Assembly: GCA_016806645.1 (NCBI GenBank)
Contig: JACSYO010001618.1
Span: 888,501-952,500 of the forward strand
Reading direction: 5' to 3'
DNA length: 64,000 nt
Source of the DNA: Ophiodon elongatus
Lineage: Eukaryota; Chordata; Actinopteri; Perciformes; Hexagrammidae
Below the pieces are notes generated by a model that did not search any database, was not told the origin of the DNA, and was given only the letters and a program-made list of their open reading frames with translations. Made by a program: the position numbers and the translations under genes. Shown piece after piece: positions 35,919-47,900 of this stretch (position 1 is the stretch's first letter; the number at the start of each line of letters is the position of its first letter).

Positions 35919-38900
35919 TCATGGGTTGATGTTCCAAACCTCTGGACGTTTTGTTGTGACCTGTAAAGACACAAGAACGATCACATTTTGAGATCAACAT
36001 TTTAACTACAATCATTTATCAGTCCTTGTACTCCAGAAGATTTTCATATGTAATTTAGAATAGAACACAAGATACACAACAATACCTGCAATTGGTTGTC
36101 AAAATTGATTACTGATGTGTAAGCGCTTGCTAATCCCAAATTGTGATCTCCTGGGGGAAATAATTGATGTTATTGACGCTGCGAATATTAGATTCCTCGG
36201 GAGATCGTTGAAATACATTTTCAGTGATAACTAAAAACAAATCAGGATGCACCTGTATCAGAGAAGTCAAAGAAATCTTCCTCAAAAGCAGACAGTCTTC
36301 TGTTAAAGGAGTTGCTTCTTTTCCTAATATAGAGAGACAGTTTCATTAGTTTCTCATGGCAATGTTTGTAACTTTACAATTACAGGCAACAAGAAACAAC
36401 ATTTGCATATTACTGTAAAGGAAGATGTATTTGGGGCATCATAACCAACCAAATGGCCGTATGTCTCTTTTTGACGATGACAGCAATGACGATGATAATC
36501 AAGAGCAGGAGTGCTGCTGCCAGTGATCCAAACAGTGCACCGTAGAAACCTGGACCGTGACGGAAGAGGTCACACTGTGGGCCATAAAACTGTTCAAGGC
36601 TAGACTTGTAACACCTAGATTGAAGGGTCATATGAGTGAATTATGTTTATATGATTAACATTATGAGCCAAAATATACAACGTATTTAAGATCCTTGCAA
36701 TTAAATAAGATGAACACAGAGGTTTTTGCTTACCTACAGGTTGGCCCTTTCTGAATGTCATTTTGACATTCTCCATGTTGATGACAGTAGTCAGGGTTTG
36801 TTTTGCAAGGTCCAACACACTGCCATTGACCATTTACAATCTCAGCAGTATAATTAGCAAACTGTGAACAGTTTACATAATGCTCCAGATCTGTGATATC
36901 TGATTTATAAAAAGTGATGTATTTATCATTTTGTACGAGTATCATAATGCAAATACAGAAATGATGACATGCATTGAATGACGAAACACTGACTGTGCAA
37001 AGCAGCAATAAGTCATATGTTTAGAACTGACTGAGTACACTTACTTGTGATTTCAGGTGTCTGAAAGGTGAGTCTATTTAACAGCACATCTGAATTGTTA
37101 AAGGCCTGAGAAATCTTCTTGAGATTTATTGGGTTATTCAAGATATCTGTCAACATCCCATCAAGCTGAGTGTTGACGAACTGGATTTGAGTTTCATTGT
37201 TTGGATAGATGTACTCCGCCACACTCTCTGCAACAACACTTCCTGGTCTACAGTGGAAAAATAGAAAGATATTACCAAAAGAAAACAGCTTGTGCTTGAT
37301 TAAACAGTAATTATAATAATTGTATAAGTAAAGTTTTTGGAAAACCTACGTTAACTTGATGACTTGTATTTTTTTAAAGGTTTGTGGATCTGCTTCTTTG
37401 CATAAGGCTTCAAGCTGGAACACATGACAGGTATCATTATAGCAATAAATACAATTCTGTTCAAAAACAGCAAAGCACAAAACATAAATGATGAACAAAA
37501 TATCTTTATAATGTATGAGTTACTGAATTTATTGCCAAGTAAATAAGAAATAAATTATAAGACACTACTATCATGCAGTAATGCAACCATAATTAAAAAA
37601 AAAGGTATACCTCCCGCAATAATGTTGAGATGAATTCCAATGATTGAGGTGAGCTTAGATTATTAAAAGCAGCCAAAAAATTTATGTGGACGATTTTCAA
37701 AGTAAGATTAGCTTTTCGAGTTGGTATTGCTTCTGTATCTGCAAAAGACGATGACACCCATAAAATTGACATTGGAAAATCATAATAGATGTTCCTATAA
37801 ACTATAAAACAGTGGTAAGAAATATCAATACCAGTACCAGACACAGTTATTGTTAACATACTGCTGAAATCAAATAACAGAGCTGCATTCTTTTTTTTCT
37901 GCAATTTATAGAATGTTTTAAAGAACTATAATTGAATGTGTTAAACCTCACCAACACGTGCAGGGGTGTCATTAATTCCAAAGGAGCAAAAATCTCCAAA
38001 GGAAAACGCTTGACAGTGGCAGTGACATCTTCCAAGTGTCTGGTTGAATTTGCAGGTACCCCTGATACAGTGACAATCCTCACACTGAGGAGTTGTCACA
38101 GTGACAGTAGTGTTTGAAAGGGGAATAATGGCAGATATTGTTGTAAATTTGTTTGGGCTGATGATTTCCACAGACGTCAAAGCCTTTGAAGATGGTATTG
38201 ATTTAGTATTTCCTGTGATTGTCGTCGTTGTAACAGCTGTAGATTGTTGATCTGTCAATAAGGACCAAAATGTTGTAGATGTGTCCTGGCTAGTGAATAG
38301 AAGGTGAGTTGAGCTGGTTTCTGTTGGTGTTGTTTCAAGTTTGGGTTCAGCCGATGTTTGAATGAATTGAGTAGTCAGTGGGGGGGTCGTAGACATTGAA
38401 CTCGGTGTGACCTCTGTATTTGTGGTAGTCTTGATTGTTGTTTTGGAATAATGGGTGATGGTAGTTCTTACTTCTCCATTTGAGGTGAGTAAAGAAGTTG
38501 ACGCTGTTGAATCGGTTTTCTCTGTGGGTCTCACAGTCGTAATGGTTGTATTTTGTTGCTCGGTCGATGAAGGCACCATTGTTATAGATGTTTCCTGGCT
38601 AGTCAATGGGCTCTGAGTTGTACTGGTACCTGCTGGTGATGTTTCAATTTTTTGTTCAGTAGTTGTTTGATTGAAGACAGTAGTTATTGGGGGGGATGCA
38701 GACATTGAACTCGGGGAGACCTCTGTATTTGTGGTAGGATTGATTGTTGTTTTGGAATTAGTAGTGTTGGTGGTGCTTCCTTCTCCATTTGAGGTAAGGA
38801 AAGAGGTTGACGCTATTGAATCTGTTTTCTCTGTGGGTCTCACAGTCGTAATGGTTGTATTTTGTTGCCCTGTCGATGAAGACACCATTGTTGTAGATGT

Positions 38901-41900
38901 TTCCTGGCTAGTCGATGGGCTCTGAGTTGTACTGGTACCTGCTTGTGATGTTTCAATGTTTTGTACAGTAGTTATTTGAGTAAAGTCAGTAATTATTGGG
39001 GGGGATGCATACATTGAACTCGGGGAGATTTCTGTATTTGTGGTAGGATTGATCGTTGTTTTGGAATAATGGGTGATGGTCGTGCTTGCTTCTCCATTTG
39101 AGGTGAGTAAAGAAGTTGACGCTGTTGAATCGGTTTTCTCTGTGGGTTTCACAGTTGTAATGGTCGTAGATTGTTGCCCTGTCGATGAAGGTACCATTGT
39201 TGTAGATGTTTCCTGGCTAGTCGATGGGCCCTGAGTTGTACTGGTACCTGCTTGTGATGTTTCAGTTTTTTGTTCAGTCGATGTTTGAGTGAAGACCGTA
39301 GTTATTGGGGGGGATGCAGACATTGAACTCGGATTGATTGTTGTTTTGGAATTAATAGTGTTGGTGGTGCTTCCTTCTCCATTTGAGGTAAGGAAAGAAG
39401 TTGACGCTGTTGAATCGGTTTTCTCTGTGGGTCTCACAGTTGTAATGGTCGTAGATTGTTGCCCTGTCGATGAAGGTACCATTGTTGTAGATGTTTCCTG
39501 GCTAGTCGATGGGCCCTGAGTTGTACTGGTACCTGCTTGTGATGTTTCAGTTTTTTGTTCAGTCGATGTTTGAGTGAAGACAGTAGTTATTGGGGGGGAT
39601 GCAGACATTGAACTCGGATTGATCGTTGTTTTGGAATAATGGTGATTGTGGTGCTTCCTTCTCCATTTGAGGTAAGGAAAGAGGTTGACGCTGTTGAATC
39701 CGTTTTCCCTGTGGGTCTCACAGTCGTAATAGTGGTATTTTGTTGCTCGGTCGATGAAGGCACCATTGGTAAAGATGTTACCTGGCTAGTCAATGGGCTC
39801 TGAGTTGTACTGGTACCTGCTTGTGATGTTTCAGTTTGTTGTTCAGTCGATGTTTGAGTGAAGACAGTAGTTATTGGGGGGGATGCAGACATTGAACTCG
39901 GTAAGACCTCTGTATTTGTGGTAGGATTGATTGTTGTTTTGGAATTAGTAGTGTTGGTGGTGCTTCCTTCTCCATTTGAGGTAAGGAAAGAAGTTGACGC
40001 TGTTGAATCGGTTTTCTCTGTGGGTTTCACAGTTGTAATGGTCGTAGATCTTTGCCCTGTCGATGAAGGTACCATTGTTGTAGATGTTTCCTGGCTAGTC
40101 GATGGGCTCTGAGTTGTACTGGTACCTTCTGGTGATGTTTCAGTTTTTTGTTCAGTCGATGTTTGAGTGAAGACAGTAGTCAGTAAGGGGGATGTAGACA
40201 TTGAACTCGGGGAGACCTCTGTGTTTGTGGTGGGATTGATCGTTGTTTTGGAATAATGGGTGATTGTGGTGCTTCCTTCTCCATTTGAGGTAAGGAAAGA
40301 GGTTGACGCTGTTGAATCCGTTTTCCCTGTGGGTCTCACAGTTGTAATGGTCGTAGATTGTTGCCCTGTCGATGAAGGTACCATTGTTGTAGATGTTTCC
40401 TGGCTAGTTGATGGGCTCTGAGTTGTACTGGTACCTTCTGGTGATGTTTCAGTTTTTTGTTCAGTCGATGTTTGAGTGAAGACAGTAGTCAGTAAGGGGG
40501 ATGTAGACATTGAACTCGGGGAGACCTCTGTGTTTGTGGTGGGATTGATCGTTGTTTTGGAATAATGGGTGATTGTGGTGCTTCCTTCTCCATTTGAGGT
40601 AAGGAAAGAGGTTGACGCTGTTGAATCCGTTTTCTCTGTGGGTCTCACAGTTGTAATGGTCGTAGATTGTTGCCCTGTCGATGAAGGTACCATTGTTGTA
40701 GATGTTTCCTGGCTAGTTGATGGCCTGAGTTACTGGTACCTTCTGTGACAGTTTTTTGTTCAGTCGGTTTGAGTGAAGACAGTAGTCAGTAAGGGGGATG
40801 TAGACATTGAACTCGGGGAGACCTCTGTGTTTGTGGTGGGATTGATCGTTGTTTTGGAATAATGGGTGATTGTGGTGCTTCCTTCTCCATTTGAGGTAAG
40901 GAAAGAGGTTGACGCTGTTGAATCCGTTTTCCCTGTGGGTCTCACAGTCGTAATAGTGATATTTTGTTGCTCGGTCGATGAAGGCACCATTGGTAAAGAT
41001 GTTACCTGGCTAGTCAATGGGCTCTGAGTTGTACTGGTACCTGCTTGTGATGTTTCAGTTTTTTGTTCAGTCGATTTTTGAGTGAAGACAGTAGTTATTG
41101 GGGGGGATGCATACATTGAACTCGGGGAGATTTCTGTATTTGTGGTAGGATTGATCGTTGTTTTGGAATAATGGGTGATGGTCGTGCTTGCTTCTCCATT
41201 TGAGGTGAGTAAAGAAGTTGACGCTGTTGAATCGGTTTTCTCTGTGGGTCTCACAGTCGTAATAGTTGTATTTTGTTGCTCGGTCGATGAAGGCATCATT
41301 GTTATAGATGTTTCCTGGCTAGTCAATGGGCTCTGAGTTGTACTGGTACCTGCTGGTGATGTTTCAATTTTTTGTTCAGTAGTTGTTTGATTGAAGACAG
41401 TAGTTATTGGGGGGGATGCAGACATTGAACTCGGGGAGACCTCTGTATTTGTGGTAGGATTGATTGTTGTTTTGGAATTAGTAGTGTTGGTGGTGCTTCC
41501 TTCTCCATTTGAGGTAAGGGAAGAGGTTGACGCTATTGAATCTGTTTTCTCTGTGGGTCTCACAGTCGTAATGGTTGTATTTTGTTGCCCTGTCGATGAA
41601 GACACCATTGTTGTAGATGTTTCCTGGCTAGTCGATGGGCTCTGAGTTGTACTGGTACCTGCTTGTGATGTTTCAATGTTTTGTACAGTAGTTATTTGAG
41701 TAAAGTCAGTAATTATTGGGGGGGATGCATACATTGAACTCGGGGAGATTTCTGTATTTGTGGTAGGATTGATCGTTGTTTTGGAATAATGGGTGATGGT
41801 CGTGCTTGCTTCTCCATTTGAGGTGAGTAAAGAAGTTGACGCTGTTGAATCGGTTTTCTCTGTGGGTTTCACAGTTGTAATGGTCGTAGATTGTTGCCCT

Positions 41901-44900
41901 GTCGATGAAGGTACCATTGTTGTAGATGTTTCCTGGCTAGTCGATGGGCCCTGAGTTGTACTGGTACCTGCTTGTGATGTTTCAGTTTTTTGTTCAGTCG
42001 ATGTTTGAGTGAAGACCGTAGTTATTGGGGGGGATGCAGACATTGAACTCGGATTGATTGTTGTTTTGGAATTAATAGTGTTGGTGGTGCTTCCTTCTCC
42101 ATTTGAGGTAAGGAAAGAAGTTGACGCTGTTGAATCGGTTTTCTCTGTGGGTCTCACAGTTGTAATGGTCGTAGATTGTTGCCCTGTCGATGAAGGTACC
42201 ATTGTTGTAGATGTTTCCTGGCTAGTCGATGGGCCCTGAGTTGTACTGGTACCTGCTTGTGATGTTTCAGTTTTTTGTTCAGTCGATGTTTGAGTGAAGA
42301 CAGTAGTCAGTAAGGGGGATGTAGACATTGAACTCGGGGAGACCTCTGTGTTTGTGGTGGGATTGATCGTTGTTTTGGAATAATGGGTGATTGTGGTGCT
42401 TCCTTCTCCATTTGAGGTAAGGAAAGAGGTTGACGCTGTTGAATCCGTTTTCCCTGTGGGTCTCACAGTCGTAATAGTGGTATTTTGTTGCTCGGTCGAT
42501 GAAGGCACCATTGGTAAAGATGTTACCTGGCTAGTCAATGGGCTCTGAGTTGTACTGGTACCTGCTTGTGATGTTTCAGTTTGTTGTTCAGTCGATGTTT
42601 GAGTGAAGACAGTAGTTATTGGGGGGGATGCAGACATTGAACTCGGTAAGACCTCTGTATTTGTGGTAGGATTGATTGTTGTTTTGGAATTAGTAGTGTT
42701 GGTGGTGCTTCCTTCTCCATTTGAGGTAAGGAAAGAAGTTGACGCTGTTGAATCGGTTTTCTCTGTGGGTTTCACAGTTGTAATGGTCGTAGATCTTTGC
42801 CCTGTCGATGAAGGTACCATTGTTGTAGATGTTTCCTGGCTAGTCGATGGGCTCTGAGTTGTACTGGTACCTTCTGGTGATGTTTCAGTTTTTTGTTCAG
42901 TCGATGTTTGAGTGAAGACAGTAGTCAGTAAGGGGGATGTAGACATTGAACTCGGGGAGACCTCTGTGTTTGTGGTGGGATTGATCGTTGTTTTGGAATA
43001 ATGGGTGATTGTGGTGCTTCCTTCTCCATTTGAGGTAAGGAAAGAGGTTGACGCTGTTGAATCCGTTTTCCCTGTGGGTCTCACAGTTGTAATGGTCGTA
43101 GATTGTTGCCCTGTCGATGAAGGTACCATTGTTGTAGATGTTTCCTGGCTAGTTGATGGGCTCTGAGTTGTACTGGTACCTTCTGGTGATGTTTCAGTTT
43201 TTTGTTCAGTCGATGTTTGAGTGAAGACAGTAGTCAGTAAGGGGGATGTAGACATTGAACTCGGGGAGACCTCTGTGTTTGTGGTGGGATTGATCGTTGT
43301 TTTGGAATAATGGGTGATTGGGGTGCTTCCTTCTCCATTTGAGGTAAGGAAAGAGGTTGACGCTGTTGAATCCGTTTTCCCTGTGGGTCTCACAGTTGTA
43401 ATGGTCGTAGATTGTTGCCCTGTCGATGAAGGTACCATTGTTGTAGATGTTTCCTGGCTAGTCGATGGGCTCTGAGTTGTACTGGTACCTTCTGGTGATG
43501 TTTCAGTTTTTTGTTCAGTCGATGTTTGAGTGAAGACAGTAGTCAGTAAGGGGGATGTAGACATTGAACTCGGGGAGACCTCTGTGTTTGTGGTGGGATT
43601 GATCGTTGTTTTGGAATAATGGGTGATTGTGGTGCTTCCTTCTCCATTTGAGGTAAGGAAAGAGGTTGACGCTGTTGAATCCGTTTTCCCTGTGGGTCTC
43701 ACAGTCGTAATAGTGATATTTTGTTGCTCGGTCGATGAAGGCACCATTGGTAAAGATGTTACCTGGCTAGTCAATGGGCTCTGAGTTGTACTGGTACCTG
43801 CTTGTGATGTTTCAGTTTTTTGTTCAGTCGATGTTTGAGTGAAGACAGTAGTTATTGGGGGGGATGCATACATTGAACTCGGGGAGATTTCTGTATTTGT
43901 GGTAGGATTGATCGTTGTTTTGGAATAATGGGTGATGGTCGTGCTTGCTTCTCCATTTGAGGTGAGTAAAGAAGTTGACGCTGTTGAATCGGTTTTCTCT
44001 GTGGGTCTCACAGTCGTAATAGTTGTATTTTGTTGCTCGGTCGATGAAGGCATCATTGTTATAGATGTTTCCTGGCTAGTCAATGGGCTCTGAGTTGTAC
44101 TGGTACCTGCTGGTGATGTTTCAATTTTTTGTTCAGTAGTTGTTTGATTGAAGACAGTAGTTATTGGGGGGGATGCAGACATTGAACTCGGGGAGACCTC
44201 TGTATTTGTGGTAGGATTGATTGTTGTTTTGGAATTAGTAGTGTTGGTGGTGCTTCCTTCTCCATTTGAGGTAAGGGAAGAGGTTGACGCTATTGAATCT
44301 GTTTTCTCTGTGGGTCTCACAGTCGTAATGGTTGTATTTTGTTGCCCTGTCGATGAAGACACCATTGTTGTAGATGTTTCCTGGCTAGTCGATGGGCTCT
44401 GAGTTGTACTGGTACCTGCTTGTGATGTTTCAATGTTTTGTACAGTAGTTATTTGAGTAAAGTCAGTAATTATTGGGGGGGATGCATACATTGAACTCGG
44501 GGAGATTTCTGTATTTGTGGTAGGATTGATCGTTGTTTTGGAATAATGGGTGATGGTCGTGCTTGCTTCTCCATTTGAGGTGAGTAAAGAAGTTGACGCT
44601 GTTGAATCGGTTTTCTCTGTGGGTTTCACAGTTGTAATGGTCGTAGATTGTTGCCCTGTCGATGAAGGTACCATTGTTGTAGATGTTTCCTGGCTAGTCG
44701 ATGGGCCCTGAGTTGTACTGGTACCTGCTTGTGATGTTTCAGTTTTTTGTTCAGTCGATGTTTGAGTGAAGACCGTAGTTATTGGGGGGGATGCAGACAT
44801 TGAACTCGGATTGATTGTTGTTTTGGAATAATAGTGTTGGTGGTGCTTCCTTCTCCATTTGAGGTAAGGAAAGAAGTTGACGCTGTTGAATCGGTTTTCT

Positions 44901-47900
44901 CTGTGGGTCTCACAGTTGTAATGGTCGTAGATTGTTGCCCTGTCGATGAAGGTACCATTGTTGTAGATGTTTCCTGGCTAGTCGATGGGCTCTGAGTTGT
45001 ACTGGTACCTTCTGGTGATGTTTCAGTTTTTTGTTCAGTCGATGTTTGAGTGAAGACAGTAGTCAGTAAGGGGGATGTAGACATTGAACTCGGGGAGACC
45101 TCTGTGTTTGTGGTGGGATTGATCGTTGTTTTGGAATAATGGGTGATTGTGGTGCTTCCTTCTCCATTTGAGGTAAGGAAAGAGGTTGACGCTGTTGAAT
45201 CCGTTTTCCCTGTGGGTCTCACAGTCGTAATAGTGATATTTTGTTGCTCGGTCGATGAAGGCACCATTGGTAAAGATGTTACCTGGCTAGTCAATGGGCT
45301 CTGAGTTGTACTGGTACCTGCTTGTGATGTTTCAGTTTTTTGTTCAGTCGATTTTTGAGTGAAGACAGTAGTTATTGGGGGGGATGCATACATTGAACTC
45401 GGGGAGATTTCTGTATTTGTGGTAGGATTGATCGTTGTTTTGGAATAATGGGTGATGGTCGTGCTTGCTTCTCCATTTGAGGTGAGTAAAGAAGTTGACG
45501 CTGTTGAATCGGTTTTCTCTGTGGGTCTCACAGTCGTAATAGTTGTATTTTGTTGCTCGGTCGATGAAGGCATCTTTGTTATTGATGTTTCCTGGCTAGT
45601 CAATGGGCTCTGAGTTGTACTGGTACCTGCTGGTGATGTTTCAATTTTTTGTTCAGTAGTTGTTTGATTGAAGACAGTAGTTATTGGGGGGGATGCAGAC
45701 ATTGAACTCGGGGAGACCTCTGTATTTGTGGTAGGATTGATTGTTGTTTTGGAATTAGTAGTGTTGGTGGTGCTTCCTTCTCCATTTGAGGTAAGGGAAG
45801 AGGTTGACGCTATTGAATCTGTTTTCTCTGTGGGTCTCACAGTCGTAATGGTTGTATTTTGTTGCCCTGTCGATGAAGACACCATTGTTGTAGATGTTTC
45901 CTGGCTAGTCGATGGGCTCTGAGTTGTACTGGTACCTGCTTGTGATGTTTCAATGTTTTGTACAGTAGTTATTTGAGTAAAGTCAGTAATTATTGGGGGG
46001 GATGCATACATTGAACTCGGGGAGATTTCTGTATTTGTGGTAGGATTGATCGTTGTTTTGGAATAATGGGTGATGGTCGTGCTTGCTTCTCCATTTGAGG
46101 TGAGTAAAGAAGTTGACGCTGTTGAATCGGTTTTCTCTGTGGGTTTCACAGTTGTAATGGTCGTAGATTGTTGCCCTGTCGATGAAGGTACCATTGTTGT
46201 AGATGTTTCCTGGCTAGTCGATGGGCCCTGAGTTGTACTGGTACCTGCTTGTGATGTTTCAGTTTTTTGTTCAGTCGATGTTTGAGTGAAGACCGTAGTT
46301 ATTGGGGGGGATGCAGACATTGAACTCGGATTGATTGTTGTTTTGGAATTAATAGTGTTGGTGGTGCTTCCTTCTCCATTTGAGGTAAGGAAAGAGGTTG
46401 ACGCTGTTGAATCGGTTTTCTCTGTGGGTCTCACAGTTGTAATGGTCGTAGATTGTTGCCCTGTCGATGAAGGTACCATTGTTGTAGATGTTTCCTGGCT
46501 AGTTGATGGGCTCTGAGTTGTACTGGTACCTTCTGGTGATGTTTCAGTTTTTTGTTCAGTCGATGTTTGAGTGAAGACAGTAGTCAGTAAGGGGGATGTA
46601 GACATTGAACTCGGGGAGACCTCTGTGTTTGTGGTGGGATTGATCGTTGTTTTGGAATAATGGGTGATTGTGGTGCTTCCTTCTCCATTTGAGGTAAGGA
46701 AAGAGGTTGACGCTGTTGAATCCGTTTTCCCTGTGGGTCTCACAGTCGTAATAGTGATATTTTGTTGCTCGGTCGATGAAGGCACCATTGGTAAAGATGT
46801 TACCTGGCTAGTCAATGGGCTCTGAGTTGTACTGGTAGCTGCTTGTGATGTTTCAGTTTTTTGTTCAGTCGATGTTTGAGTACAGTCAATAGTTATTGGG
46901 GGGCATGTACACATTGAACTCGGGGAGACCTCTGTATTTCTAGTAGGATTGATTGTTGTTTTGGAATTAGTAGTGTTGGTGGTGCTTCCTTCTCCATTTG
47001 AGGTAAGGAAAGAGGTTGACGCTGTTGAATCGGTTTTCTCTGTGGGTTTCACAGTTGTAATGGTCGTAGATCTTTGCCCTGTCGATGAAGGTAGCATTGT
47101 TGTAGATGTTTCCTGGCTAGTTGATGGGCTCTGAGTTGTACTGGTACCTTCTGGTGATGTTTCAGTTTTTTGTTCAGTCGATGTTTGAGTGAAGACAGTA
47201 GTCAGTAAGGGGGATGTAGACATTGAACTCGGGGAGACCTCTGTGTTTGTGGTGGGATTGATCGTTGTTTTGGAATAATGGGTGATTGGGGTGCTTCCTT
47301 CTCCATTTGAGGTAAGGAAAGAAGTTGACGCTGTTGAATCGGTTTTCTCTGTGGGTCTCACAGTCGTAATGGTTGTATTTTTTTGCTCGGTCGATGAAGG
47401 CACCATTGTTATAGATGTTTCCTGGCTAGTCAATGGGCTCTGAGTTGTACTGGTACCTGCTGGTGATGTTTCAATGTTTTGTTCAGTAGTTATTTGAGTA
47501 AAGTCAGTAGTTATTGGGGGGGATGCATACATTGAACTCGGGGAGATTTCTGTATTTGTGGTAGGATTGATCGTTGTTTTGGAATAATGAGTGATGATCG
47601 TGCTTGCTTCTCCATTTGAGGTTTGTAAAGAAGTTGACGCTGTTGAATCGGTTTTCTCTGTGGGTTTCACAGTTGTAATGGTCGTAGATTGTTGCCCTGT
47701 CGATGAAGGTACCGTTGTTGTAGATGTTTCCTGGCTAGTCGATGGGCTCTGAGTTGTACTGGTACCTTCTGGTGATTTTTCAATGTTTTGTTCAGTAGTT
47801 ATTTGAGTAAAGTCAGTAGTTATTGGGGGGGATGCATACATTGAACTCGGTGAGACCTCTGTATTTGTGTTAGGATTGATTGTTGTTTTGGAATTAATAG

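Noticed and set aside
36410..36631. Reading the helix exon straight through the donor, giving a tail ending in HLPLQ
   Set aside because: The donor at 36,449 and the phase-matched acceptor at 36,324 give a tail that joins three further exons in frame.
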